DNA from: Flavobacteriales bacterium
GTDB taxonomy: Bacteria; Bacteroidota; Bacteroidia; Flavobacteriales_F; PHOS-HE28
Assembly (NCBI GenBank): GCA_016704485.1
Contig: JADJAA010000001.1
Span: 1,736,001 to 1,800,000 of the forward strand
DNA length: 64,000 nt
Direction: 5' to 3'
Part shown: positions 1 to 7,718 of the stretch, one piece after another
Position numbering within the stretch: the first letter of the stretch is position 1
Layout of the letters: each line of letters opens with the position of its first letter
Translations under genes and position numbers: made by a program
Notes under the pieces: model-generated
The model's database searches: none
What the model was told of the DNA's origin: nothing
The model's input: only the letters and a program-made list of their open reading frames with translations

Positions 1-228
1 CGCTCCGGCGTGTAGGATGATCGTGGCCTCCTTCACTTGCTTCGGACCATTCAGTGTGGCGAACCATTCTGTGGTGCGAAAACTGGCAGCGTTCCATTTC
101 ACGCCTTCCTCGATCGACTTGTCCGCACCAAGGATGATCTTGCGCAAGGCATCGATCTCCCTCCGGAGCGGATGCTTGTTGGCATCGAGTAATTCAGTAA
201 CGGCAAGGTCTAAGCGTGGTTCAGCCAT
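1..228 (-). CDS. DUF1801 (YdhG-like) protein, 3' part missing
   Basis: The reading frame starts at an ATG at 228 and runs off the left edge, so only the N-terminal 76 residues are present. They read as a DUF1801 domain: a helical start (RLDLAVTELLDAN), then LRREIDALRKII and the characteristic IEEGVKWNAASFRT segment. DUF1801 proteins are small proteins related to the frataxin-like/YdhG fold and have no firm biochemical role. The gene lies only 3 bases after the stop of the upstream SRPBCC gene, so it is probably the last or a late gene of the ArsR-SRPBCC operon. DUF1801 and AHSA1-type genes often sit together in Bacteroidota, but no function can be drawn from that. Confidence 0.8.
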   Translation of the reverse strand, partial: MAEPRLDLAVTELLDANKHPLRREIDALRKIILGADKSIEEGVKWNAASFRTTEWFATLNGPKQVKEATIILHAGA

Positions 229-231
229 GTC

Positions 232-711
232 TCAATGCTGTTGGGCGAGGTAGTGATCGAGGCGTTGGTAACCGAACTCCATTTCGCTCTCCATCGGGAC
301 AGCCAGCACTCCATCCCGCGCAGCTTTCGACTCGTACTGCACGGTGAGCGTCATCAGCGTCTGCTTGCCTTGGTCAGAGAGTTCAAGTGTACTTACGGCT
401 TCTCCAGGGTACCATGCCTGGTCGAACTTCTCTGTGCTCACGATGCGTTCAGGGCGCTTCACCTCCTTGTATTCACCACCCATGCCCATTTCATCACCGG
501 CGTCGTTCGTCCAGACCCATCGATAACGCCCACCGACACGTAGGTCGATCTCGCAGGTGCTGAGTGTCCAGCCCGGAGCGCCGTGGAACCACTGCTTCAT
601 CATTTCGGCTTTGCTCATCGCATCGAAAACGAGCGCACGGGGCGCGTTGAAGGAGCGTGTGATGACGATCTCGCGATCACCCATGGAGGAAAATTGGACT
701 TTGTTGCTCAT
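232..711 (-). CDS. SRPBCC/AHSA1-type protein
   Basis: A 159-residue protein of the Bet v1-like SRPBCC superfamily (AHSA1/CalC group), which form a hydrophobic ligand pocket. The diagnostic opening is present: DREIVITRSFNAPRALVFDAM, then a W-F/G motif (MKQWFHGAPGWTL), DLRVGGRYRW, and a C-terminal helix with FGYQRLDHYL. I chose the ATG at 711, which overlaps the stop of the upstream gene by one base (TGATG), over a TTG one codon earlier. The overlap points to translational coupling in the ArsR-led operon. The ligand is unknown. It is one of four related proteins in a row, which suggests local duplication and divergence. Confidence 0.85.
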   Translation of the reverse strand: MSNKVQFSSMGDREIVITRSFNAPRALVFDAMSKAEMMKQWFHGAPGWTLSTCEIDLRVGGRYRWVWTNDAGDEMGMGGEYKEVKRPERIVSTEKFDQAWYPGEAVSTLELSDQGKQTLMTLTVQYESKAARDGVLAVPMESEMEFGYQRLDHYLAQQH

Positions 712-1247
712 CAACGTATGGTTTTTATGTAGTTCTCCAGATTGTCCAATGTGCCCTTCCAGCCCCCGTCCATGCCAGCACGAGCGCTGTCGAACAGGGC
801 GATGGATTCCGCGCTGCTGTCATCCGCCGGCGTCCATTCGACGGTGAATCGCGTTCGGTTCTTGCCCAGATCTTCGAAGCGGTAGATGCAATGCATCACG
901 CGCGGCCAGCCAGGCGCCATCGGATGCGAGCCTATGTTGGCGCTCTCATCGCTGAAGCTCTGCATGTACACGATTCGGTGCTTCGGGCTGATCTCCGTGT
1001 ATATGGCACGGCCCCAGACGGGGTCGCTGCCATCGGGTGCAGTCTGGCAATAATGGATCATGCCGCCGACGCGGAAGTCGAACGACTTAACCGAACCTTT
1101 GCGACCGCCGGGCGCGAACCAGGCGGCGAGGTGTCCGGGCTGCGTGCAAACATCCCGTACCAGTTCGCGCGGCGCTTCGAATTCGCGCGTGACGATGTGC
1201 GGCTTGGTAGAGTTGGTTGGTTTGGAAGGTTGGGAAGAGGTTGTCAT
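711..1247 (-). CDS. SRPBCC/AHSA1-type protein
   Basis: A 178-residue SRPBCC protein. After a low-complexity S/T/P/K leader (residues 2-15) the family opening HIVTREFEAPRELVRDV appears, followed by HLAAWFAPGG, FDFRVGGMIHY and a final helix with GMDGGWKGTLDNLENYI. The last motif (GGW..TLD.L) is typical of AHSA1-like proteins linked to ArsR regulators. The stop overlaps the next gene's ATG. There is a 22-base gap after the upstream two-domain gene, short enough for one transcript. The physiological ligand cannot be read from sequence. Confidence 0.85.
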   Translation of the reverse strand: MTTSSQPSKPTNSTKPHIVTREFEAPRELVRDVCTQPGHLAAWFAPGGRKGSVKSFDFRVGGMIHYCQTAPDGSDPVWGRAIYTEISPKHRIVYMQSFSDESANIGSHPMAPGWPRVMHCIYRFEDLGKNRTRFTVEWTPADDSSAESIALFDSARAGMDGGWKGTLDNLENYIKTIR

Positions 1248-1269
1248 GGTCGTTCGTTTGTGTTACACA

Positions 1270-2244
1270 TCAGGCCTTGGGCCCAACTAGAAGTTCATCC
1301 AACTGATCGAGGCCCATGGTGAATCCTTCCTTGAAGCCCATTTGCACGATCTGCTCGAGGTCTTCCGTTGTATCGAAGTACAACTGGATGCGCACGATCG
1401 TTCTTCCATCGCTTTCGCTAAAATGCGCTTCCCAGCGCACCTTGGGCTTAGTGCTGTTGGCCTCGCCCTGTTCGTTGCAGAACGCATCACTACCGGAGAA
1501 ATACGACTTCGGCCGGATCGCTTCATAATCGAAGAAGCACCAATGTCGATCGCCTTGCGGGCCTTCCATGCAATATAGCCAGCGGCCACCCTCGCGGAAG
1601 TCAAGTGACTTGATCAAACACCGGTAAGGTTTTGGTGCCCACCACTTGCAAAGGATCTCTGGATCGGTCCATGCGGCCCATACCAGGTCAACCGGGGCGT
1701 TGAACGAGCGCTCTACGGTCACGGTGTGCTCATTCTTCTCAACGATGAAATTGAAGAGTGCTTGCTGGCCCATGTTCCAATAATGTCTAGATGTTAGCTG
1801 AAGTTGGTCCACTGGTATCCGTGGTGCATTGGTTATGCGAAGCTTGCGGGATGCGAGTAGATCAGCAATAGCATACAGTCGTGCCTCCCAAAGGTCATCA
1901 ATGCTCAGATCGTAAACGTTGGCTATATCCAACTCCGTTTCCAACCGCAGTTCCACATCAACAGCGCAACCCGTCGTGCGCTCCTGCAAATGGATCCTGA
2001 TGTCGATCACTTGGCCTTGGACGAATTCCTTCACCAGCAACTCACCCTGATCCAATTTAACAGAATGAATACTCGTCGTATGCGCACCGGATCTGGCCCA
2101 GATGGCCCGCAGCGCTGGATCCAGTAGGACGTTGCGAACATGTTCTTCCGATGCGGCCAGCAAGCGACTGATCACATGTGCCGGTGCTGTAGGATCCGTG
2201 ATCATATCCAACACTTCGACGCTATCGTTGCGGATAGCTCTCAT
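1270..2244 (-). CDS. Two-domain SRPBCC protein
   Basis: A 324-residue protein, about twice the usual family size. The C-terminal half (about residues 170-324) is a clear AHSA1-type SRPBCC domain: HTVTVERSFNAPVDLVWAAW, CKWWAPKPYRC, LDFREGGRWLY and the closing MGFKEGFTMGLDQLDELL. The N-terminal half (about 1-165) has an SRPBCC-like layout (ASEEHVRNVLLDPALRAIW, then alternating strands and a long helix) but lacks the strong motifs, so it is either a diverged second copy or a different domain. The ATG overlaps the upstream stop by four bases (ATGA), indicating translational coupling. The fusion suggests a dimer-like arrangement in one chain. Confidence 0.8.
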   Translation of the reverse strand: MRAIRNDSVEVLDMITDPTAPAHVISRLLAASEEHVRNVLLDPALRAIWARSGAHTTSIHSVKLDQGELLVKEFVQGQVIDIRIHLQERTTGCAVDVELRLETELDIANVYDLSIDDLWEARLYAIADLLASRKLRITNAPRIPVDQLQLTSRHYWNMGQQALFNFIVEKNEHTVTVERSFNAPVDLVWAAWTDPEILCKWWAPKPYRCLIKSLDFREGGRWLYCMEGPQGDRHWCFFDYEAIRPKSYFSGSDAFCNEQGEANSTKPKVRWEAHFSESDGRTIVRIQLYFDTTEDLEQIVQMGFKEGFTMGLDQLDELLVGPKA

Positions 2245-2732
2245 CGGTCGCGCATCTGCTTTACGAGTTCGTCCAAACGACCTAGTGTCTGCTGGGCTCC
2301 TTCCGCAGCACCATGTTCCCTTACGACAAATTCAAGTGCTTCCTTGCTCTGGAATACGGATCGTAAGGTGACCCGGGTCTTGTTGCCAACCGCGTCCAGG
2401 GTGATCTCCGCCAGAAAGCTGATCTTGCCTTCATCGTCCCCGTGGTCGTGTACAATGCGCACCGGTTCAAGTATCTTGATGAAGTGCACGATGTTGGGAT
2501 AGTTGCGACCATCCGGGCCGTGCATCATAAATATCCAGTCGCCACCTTCCTTGAAATCGAACACTTTTGTCGTCAGCGTGAATCCGTTGGGCCCATACCA
2601 TTGGGCGAGTGCCTTGGTGTCGGCAAATGCCTTCCACACCAGTTCGCGTGGTGCATCAATGATCCGTGTGGTGACGATCTCGCGGTCCTTAGTGTCCGCG
2701 ACAGATCCGGGATCAGCTCTTCTTGCGTCCAT
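2241..2732 (-). CDS. SRPBCC/AHSA1-type protein
   Basis: A 163-residue SRPBCC domain protein starting at the ATG at 2732, which lies inside the 3' end of the ArsR gene (20-base overlap). The open frame extends further upstream, but that stretch is only a shadow of arsR and lacks family similarity. Motifs: DREIVTTRIIDAPRELVWKA, LAQWYGPNGFTLT, FDFKEGGDWIFMMHGPDG, a D-G-D/E-rich strand pair and the closing helix AEGAQQTLGRLDELV. The direct overlap with the repressor gene makes this the first structural gene of the operon and the most likely partner of the regulator. Confidence 0.9.
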   Translation of the reverse strand: MDARRADPGSVADTKDREIVTTRIIDAPRELVWKAFADTKALAQWYGPNGFTLTTKVFDFKEGGDWIFMMHGPDGRNYPNIVHFIKILEPVRIVHDHGDDEGKISFLAEITLDAVGNKTRVTLRSVFQSKEALEFVVREHGAAEGAQQTLGRLDELVKQMRDR

Positions 2733-3090
2733 TTGTCGCGCGTGGTTTTGTGGCTTTCTTTCCTTTAGCCTGCACTTCCTGCAGATATGCATCCAAGCGG
2801 TCGAAGCGGGCCTCCCATATGGCGCGGTACTGCTCCACCCAATCGGAAGCGGCCTCCAGCGGTGCGGCTTCCAACTTGCAGGGTCGCCATTGCGCTTCCT
2901 TTCCTCGCGAAATGAGATTTGCACGCTCCAATACTTTGAGGTGTTTGCTGATGGCGGGCATGCTCATGCTGAACGGTTCCGCTAACTGCGTCACTGAAGC
3001 CTCGCCCTCGGACAAGCGCGCAAGGATGGCGCGTCTCGTAGGATCGGCAAGGGCTTGAAATGTGGAACTGAGACGGTCTGGAGCAAGCAT
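2713..3090 (-). CDS. ArsR/SmtB-family transcriptional repressor
   Basis: A 125-residue winged-helix repressor. The first helix and the family signature FQALADPTRRAILARL are at residues 10-26, and the recognition helix region SMPAISKHLKVLERANLI at about 43-60. The wing is RGKEAQWRPCKLE. No metal-binding ELCVCDL motif is present, so it belongs to the non-metal group (SdpR-like) usually found with SRPBCC genes. The C-terminal tail is Lys/Arg-rich. It heads the minus-strand operon. A palindrome between its -33 and -7 promoter elements (3105-3118) suggests autorepression, relieved by a signal the neighbouring SRPBCC proteins may handle. Confidence 0.92.
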   Translation of the reverse strand: MLAPDRLSSTFQALADPTRRAILARLSEGEASVTQLAEPFSMSMPAISKHLKVLERANLISRGKEAQWRPCKLEAAPLEAASDWVEQYRAIWEARFDRLDAYLQEVQAKGKKATKPRATNGRKKS

Positions 3091-3094
3091 GGGA

Positions 3095-3127
3095 CAAATG
3101 TATATAACCGTTTGGTTAAATACAAAA
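3095..3127 (-). promoter_or_regulatory. Bacteroidota-type promoter of the arsR operon
   Basis: On the minus strand TTTTG (3127-3123) is followed after exactly 20 bases by TACATTTG (3102-3095), matching the Bacteroidota sigma factor consensus TTTG...TAnnTTTG. The arsR ATG begins only four bases after the -7 box, so the transcript is expected to be leaderless or nearly so. Confidence 0.75.
3105..3118. promoter_or_regulatory. Probable ArsR operator
   Basis: Inverted repeat TAACC-GTTT-GGTTA placed between the -33 and -7 boxes of the arsR promoter. A repressor bound here would block RNA polymerase, the usual layout for ArsR autoregulation. Inferred from symmetry and position only. Confidence 0.6.
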
Positions 3128-3352
3128 ATTCGAAGCTATCGAAAATTTGAAGATGATAAAAAGGGCTGCCAATAAACATCTTATACCAATTCGAACTACA
3201 GTATCCCCCGATCTACTCGCTCTTTTTCACTTGAGCTTCTCCAAAATAGTGGTTCCGTAGCTCAGGCTATGCAACAACTATTCTGTATCGCTCAGGTACA
3301 AAATAGCTTCGCATCTTCGGGCTATTCTGTAATTCGAAACGGTATTATCGAA

Positions 3353-3532
3353 TACGCCGACGCCGCGCGTCTTCGACCTGAACTCATGACCGCCTTTGTA
3401 GCGATCATGGCATTTGCTCCACTCGATATGGGCATAGGCACCGGAACACAACCGCACCAACCCTTGGCTATTGCACTGATCGGTGGTTTAGTGTTCGCTT
3501 TGCCACTGTTACTTGTGGAATTGCCGACGTGA
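3353..3532 (+). pseudogene. Remnant of a CzcA/CusA-type RND transporter (C-terminal end)
   Basis: The segment LRPELMTAFVAIMAFAPLD, then GTGTQPHQPLAIALIGGLVF and a short hydrophobic tail, matches the last conserved part of heavy-metal RND pumps, where LRPVLMTALVA.LGF.P and GTG.E.QRPLA.VVIGG precede the final transmembrane helices. Only about 55 residues survive. The sequence before it in the frame (3269-3352) shows no RND similarity and the end (VELPT stop) lacks the final helix and tail. No other part of an RND gene is visible between 3128 and 3731, so this is a decayed relic, not an active gene. The flanks on both sides hold no recognisable gene. Confidence 0.6.
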
Positions 3533-3731
3533 TTGCGGCGGGTCGGCAGGAAGGGGTGATGTGTAATTGTTGTTGTTGATCAGGAGCCAACCATTAATGG
3601 CGCCATTTTTCCTGTGTGTCAAACCGTTCCTGAATTGAGTATGACCTAAGGCGGTTTTCATGGTTGGGTCATGGACTATTTTACTTTCTTCGTTACACAT
3701 TGCCGTTTGACCACCATAGAACCCCATATCT

Positions 3732-4823
3732 ATGATATCTCGAAATTGCCATCTGTTCGTTGTTGTCTTTATTCTGATCTCTGGTCGTTTATTGGCTCAG
3801 ACCTATACGATTCCAGTAGTGTTCCATGTCCTACACGATAACGGTCCAGAGAACATTTCCGATGCGCAGATCTATGATTGCATGTCGATCTTGAATACCG
3901 GTTTCAATGAAGGGTTCGGTGAATCCATACAGCCGCCCTTCGATACGTTGGTTGCAGATATGGACATTGAGTTTTGTTTGGCTTCTATGGACCCACAAGG
4001 CATTCCAACAACCGGAATTGAACGAATTGAAACACCGTTGACCCATGAAGGCGGTATTGATGCGGCGTATATCAATCAATGGCCACGTGATCGTTATTTG
4101 AATATCTGGACCGTAGCAAGCAATACGGGTGACTCCAGCAACATTACTTCATTGCTCCCGGAATTAGTTGATCAAGACCCAACACGTGATGGTGTTATGG
4201 TGATGCATTTTTTCATCGGTTCAAATGGTACCGCGCTCCAAGGCCAAAGCCGGGGGATCTGCCTTTCAGTCGGTCGGTATTTGAATTTGAAGCTTCTTTG
4301 GCAAGATAGTACCGGTGTTGGTGGATGTGGAGATGATGAAGTTGCGGATACGCCGCCTATGGAATTTAGTGCGATCTGCTTTCAGGATGCACCTAGCTGT
4401 GTACCTGGGGTAAATGCGAATACTGAGAACTTCATGACTTATACGCTTTGCAATAGGATGTTCACACCCGGACAAAATGAAAGAGTTTATACGGCACTGA
4501 ATAGCAATGTGGCACAAAGGAACTTGCTTTGGACAGCGGCGAATCTGGCAAGTACCGGATGTGGTGTGACGTCTATTACGGACGGTTACACGATGGAGGA
4601 CGAGCTTTCGTTCTATCCTAATCCAGTCGTTGATCAATTGCAGATCATGGCTAAAGAAAACGTGTATGAATTCCAGATCATTGACCCACTTGGAAAACAG
4701 GTATTTAAAACCCGAGTTGGCAAGGGCACCTCACATCTGGATCTAAGTGGTTTATCGTCAGGAGTTTATTTGATCATTTACAGAACGGGGCTTGATAAAC
4801 GGGTTAGTAGGCTCGTTAAATGA
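3732..4823 (+). CDS. Secreted pappalysin-like (M43) protein with destroyed zinc site and T9SS sorting domain
   Basis: A 363-residue exported protein: signal peptide (residues 1-22, ending LLAQ), a pappalysin/ulilysin-like M43 domain (about 25-265) and a T9SS type-A C-terminal sorting domain (about 290-363, beginning SFYPNPVVDQL and ending RVSRLVK). The M43 fold signature is clear: IPVVFHVLHDNG, NIWTVAS, a Met-turn-like ENFMTYTLCNRMFTPGQNERV. The zinc signature, normally HEVGHYLNLKHLW in this family, reads LSVGRYLNLKLLW. All three His ligands and the catalytic Glu are replaced while the rest of the helix is intact. The protein should be exported and surface-anchored but unable to hydrolyse peptides by the family mechanism; a binding or decoy role is possible. 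Confidence 0.85.
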   Translation: MISRNCHLFVVVFILISGRLLAQTYTIPVVFHVLHDNGPENISDAQIYDCMSILNTGFNEGFGESIQPPFDTLVADMDIEFCLASMDPQGIPTTGIERIETPLTHEGGIDAAYINQWPRDRYLNIWTVASNTGDSSNITSLLPELVDQDPTRDGVMVMHFFIGSNGTALQGQSRGICLSVGRYLNLKLLWQDSTGVGGCGDDEVADTPPMEFSAICFQDAPSCVPGVNANTENFMTYTLCNRMFTPGQNERVYTALNSNVAQRNLLWTAANLASTGCGVTSITDGYTMEDELSFYPNPVVDQLQIMAKENVYEFQIIDPLGKQVFKTRVGKGTSHLDLSGLSSGVYLIIYRTGLDKRVSRLVK

Positions 4824-4835
4824 AGTGTCCCATGG

Positions 4836-4979
4836 TCACCAACGAACCATCACAAACATCCCAGTAGGAATCAACGATCCGCTGATCGCGAAACGCCATT
4901 TGAACAGCTTCACAATTTCAACCGGAAGTTCGATCGGTGGTTTTATTGACCGTAACAAGACCTTGTGCTGAAATGCCAA
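4836..4979 (-). CDS. Possible small membrane protein (47 residues)
   Basis: A TTG-initiated frame starting 5 bases after the malic enzyme stop. It encodes a basic first half (HKVLLRSIKPPIELPVEIVK) and a hydrophobic end (WRFAISGSLIPTGMFVMVRW) that could be one membrane helix. The spacing suits co-transcription with malic enzyme. No family was recognised and the start codon is not ATG, so this could be chance. Confidence 0.25.
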   Translation of the reverse strand: MAFQHKVLLRSIKPPIELPVEIVKLFKWRFAISGSLIPTGMFVMVRW

Positions 4980-4983
4980 TTCC

Positions 4984-6615
4984 TTATTCCGCCTGTGGAT
5001 CTACGGTTGTTGGGTCATACATCATACCTTGGATGTAGGTCTTCACGTCAGCTGGCTTTTCAGTTCGTGCAGTACCTGTGCGGTATGCTTCTTCAGCAAC
5101 GGCCACGGCAACTGCTAAGGATAGGTTACGGATCTCGGTGAGCCGTGGAAATAAGGAGCCTCGGCTTATGTCTTTCTCTTGCACGTTGTCCGCTAACGTT
5201 CGAGCAGCTATCAGGAACATCGCATCGGTAATGATGCGCGTGTTCGACGCGATCGCGCCTAACCCAATGCCGGGGTAGATGTATGCGTTGTTGCCTTGTC
5301 CGGGAAGGAACTCCTTTCCTTCATAGTATACTTTGTCGAATGGACTGCCACTGGTGAATACAGCTTTGCCCTTGCTCCACGTATAGGCTTCTTCAGCGGT
5401 ACACTCGGCACGTGATGTTGGGTTTGATAGTGCGAAGATCACGGGTCGTTCGTTCATCGCTGTCATTTTCTCTATCACTTGTTGATCAAAGGTTCCCGGC
5501 GATCCGGTAGCTCCAATCAGGATATTAGGCATTATTGCCCCGAGCGCCTCCATGAAGGACATTTCCGCGTGGTCGTGCGCGTAGCGTAAGTTATGTGGCT
5601 TCAGGTTTTTCCGACCATTTACGATCAGGCCTTTGCTATCCACGAACCACGTTCTCCGATACGCTTCTTCTTTGCTCAGCCCGGCTTCCTGAAATGCGGA
5701 AACCATTAGGTCCGCGATCCCCGTAGCGGCAGATCCGGCACCGAGGAATAGGACACGCAGGTCCTTGAACTGCGAACCGGTGATCCGCGTAGATGCATAC
5801 ACACCAGCTAACGCTACAGCTGCCGTACCCTGAATATCATCGTTGAAGCTGAGTATGTTTTCTCTGTATTTCTCCAATAAAGCGTATGCATTCGGTGTCG
5901 AGAAATCCTCGAACTGGATCAGGGCATTGGGATATTTCTGCTGTATGGCCTGTACGAATTCTTCGATCAGCTCAAAATACAGTCCCTGTGGCATCCGTTT
6001 CTTCGGATACCCCAGATATAATACGTCGTTCAACAGGTCCTCATTGTCCGTACCAACATCCAGCATGACCGGTAGACAATGACGTGGGTCGATACCTGCG
6101 GTAGCCGTATAGAGCGCCACCTTACCGATCGGTATGCCCATGCCGTTCGCTCCGAGATCACCTAAGCCAAGTATGCGCTGACCATCCGTAACGACAATAA
6201 CACGAATGTCCTTTTCAGGCCAGTTATCCAACAACTCACGGATCTCGCCTTTGTCGTCCGGTGTGATGTAGAATCCTTTGGTCTGTCTGAAAATATGAGA
6301 GAACTCCTTACATGCTTCACCCACCGTCGGTGTGTAGATCAAGGGCATGATCTCTTCGATATGCTCGATGATGACCGAGTAGAACAGGCGCTCATTACGG
6401 TCTTGTAAAGCGTTGAGAAGGATGTAGCGTTCAATGTCATTCTGCTTTCGTCTTAGGCTCTCCATAACCCGCTCCAATTGCTGTTGGTGCGTAGCCACGG
6501 AATAGGGAAGTAGACCGCGTAAGCCAAGTGCTTGGCGTTCCGCATGCGTGAATTCGACAGAACGGGTCAATGTTGCATCGCGTAGTACGTCGACGCCTTT
6601 TTTCTTCAGTTCCAT
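4984..6615 (-). CDS. maeA: NAD-dependent malic enzyme (malate to pyruvate and CO2)
   Basis: A 543-residue cytosolic enzyme of the large (SfcA/MaeA) malic enzyme class, full length for the family. It oxidatively decarboxylates L-malate to pyruvate with NAD(P) and a divalent metal. Visible landmarks: IYTPTVGEAC with the catalytic Tyr94; IPIGKVALYTA with the catalytic Lys165; FEDF (Glu236-Asp237) and SFNDDIQGTAAVALAG (Asp260-Asp261) for metal binding; the dinucleotide fold GAGSAATGIAD (292-302); and FALSNPTSRAECTAEEAY. The N-terminal GLRGLLPYSV and the arrangement favour the NAD-type class over the shorter phosphate-acetyltransferase-fused MaeB class. It stands apart from its neighbours; a possible tiny ORF follows it. 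Confidence 0.95.
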   Translation of the reverse strand: MELKKKGVDVLRDATLTRSVEFTHAERQALGLRGLLPYSVATHQQQLERVMESLRRKQNDIERYILLNALQDRNERLFYSVIIEHIEEIMPLIYTPTVGEACKEFSHIFRQTKGFYITPDDKGEIRELLDNWPEKDIRVIVVTDGQRILGLGDLGANGMGIPIGKVALYTATAGIDPRHCLPVMLDVGTDNEDLLNDVLYLGYPKKRMPQGLYFELIEEFVQAIQQKYPNALIQFEDFSTPNAYALLEKYRENILSFNDDIQGTAAVALAGVYASTRITGSQFKDLRVLFLGAGSAATGIADLMVSAFQEAGLSKEEAYRRTWFVDSKGLIVNGRKNLKPHNLRYAHDHAEMSFMEALGAIMPNILIGATGSPGTFDQQVIEKMTAMNERPVIFALSNPTSRAECTAEEAYTWSKGKAVFTSGSPFDKVYYEGKEFLPGQGNNAYIYPGIGLGAIASNTRIITDAMFLIAARTLADNVQEKDISRGSLFPRLTEIRNLSLAVAVAVAEEAYRTGTARTEKPADVKTYIQGMMYDPTTVDPQAE

Positions 6616-6689
6616 AAGTCGAGCAAGGTAGGAAGGCGCGGTACGGTTTGCGCAACTTCAGCTTTGGATCCTGTAAGTGACACACGGGT

Positions 6690-7430
6690 TCAATGTCTTA
6701 TCCATTGATCGAAGTTGCCCCACCAAGCGACTCTAGGCTTATCCTCATGAGCCGGGACGCTTGCTCGACACATCGCCAAAAGAGGAGCCTGATCGTTATA
6801 TGGATCCATGAGCCCTGCAGGATCATGGTCGAGCTTTTTAGTGAACTGTTTCGAATGAACTCCTCCGGGAAATAGGTGGCTGAACTGTACCAAGGTATCC
6901 TTGTAAATGGTGGATGAACGGTATGTCAATTCCAGGCGCAGTTCGGTTGAATTGGGGCCATCATACTTCGGCATTACAAAGACCCATTTCTCACTTGGTG
7001 CCAAGTATAGCGTGTGATAACTATTGCCACACCATGAACTCGGTAAATATTCGATGTCCTCGAACTTGCCTTTATGCATTGCTTGTGTCTTAAGGTATAC
7101 TCGGCTGTCCTGCGCTGGAAAGAACAGAGTATCGGGCCCGTTATTACGCACCTCCACACTTCGTCCTTGAAAAATGCTATCGAATGGAACAATGTGCAAG
7201 GTATCAACAGTTATCTCCAACCCCTTCGCGTGTGCACTGGGAGTGAACGGAATAGAAGGGTTGTCGGATCCACCCCATCCACCATGACCTTTCAATGCAT
7301 CAGGGCCAATGGATGATGCGTAGAAGTATCCACGGGTCATGTGCTCCACCTCGAACGGTTGTAGCTGGTTCTGCGCTTCAACGGTTTCGTGAGAAACGAC
7401 CAGAACGAACAATATGTGGAACAGTTTCAT
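6690..7430 (-). CDS. Secreted protein of unknown function
   Basis: A 246-residue protein. I place the start at the ATG at 7430 because it gives a clean signal peptide (MKLFHILFVLVVSHETVEAQ). The mature part is beta-rich: LEITVDTLHIVPFDSIFQ, then VEVRNNGPDTLFFPAQDSR, and ELRLELTYRSSTIYKDTLVQ, which looks like one or two immunoglobulin-like sandwiches. There is a Trp-rich end (RVAWWGNFDQWIRH). No sorting domain or lipobox is present, so a periplasmic or released location is likely. No family was recognised. It is downstream of nothing obvious, and 288 bases without recognisable features separate it from the divergent era gene. Confidence 0.7.
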   Translation of the reverse strand: MKLFHILFVLVVSHETVEAQNQLQPFEVEHMTRGYFYASSIGPDALKGHGGWGGSDNPSIPFTPSAHAKGLEITVDTLHIVPFDSIFQGRSVEVRNNGPDTLFFPAQDSRVYLKTQAMHKGKFEDIEYLPSSWCGNSYHTLYLAPSEKWVFVMPKYDGPNSTELRLELTYRSSTIYKDTLVQFSHLFPGGVHSKQFTKKLDHDPAGLMDPYNDQAPLLAMCRASVPAHEDKPRVAWWGNFDQWIRH

Positions 7431-7718
7431 GTGGGAGTTTATTGGTATACGATGCACATTACCAGAAATTTGCATGATCCTGAGCAGAAGTTGCTATTAG
7501 ACATACACCATATTGGTCATAATGTTCAATTGGACTCTTCCTTAGCATCCAATGAACAGGCATGTAATGTTCCACTTACTAACATTGGTCGGGTACATTG
7601 TCAAATAATCACACTGGAAGGTCGGAACTGAGTCCTGCGAGATTAAGCCCATCTTCCTTAGCTCAGGGAATGGTTGATAAGGGCGGTGGACGGAACATTC
7701 ACGACCTTCGCACGCTCA

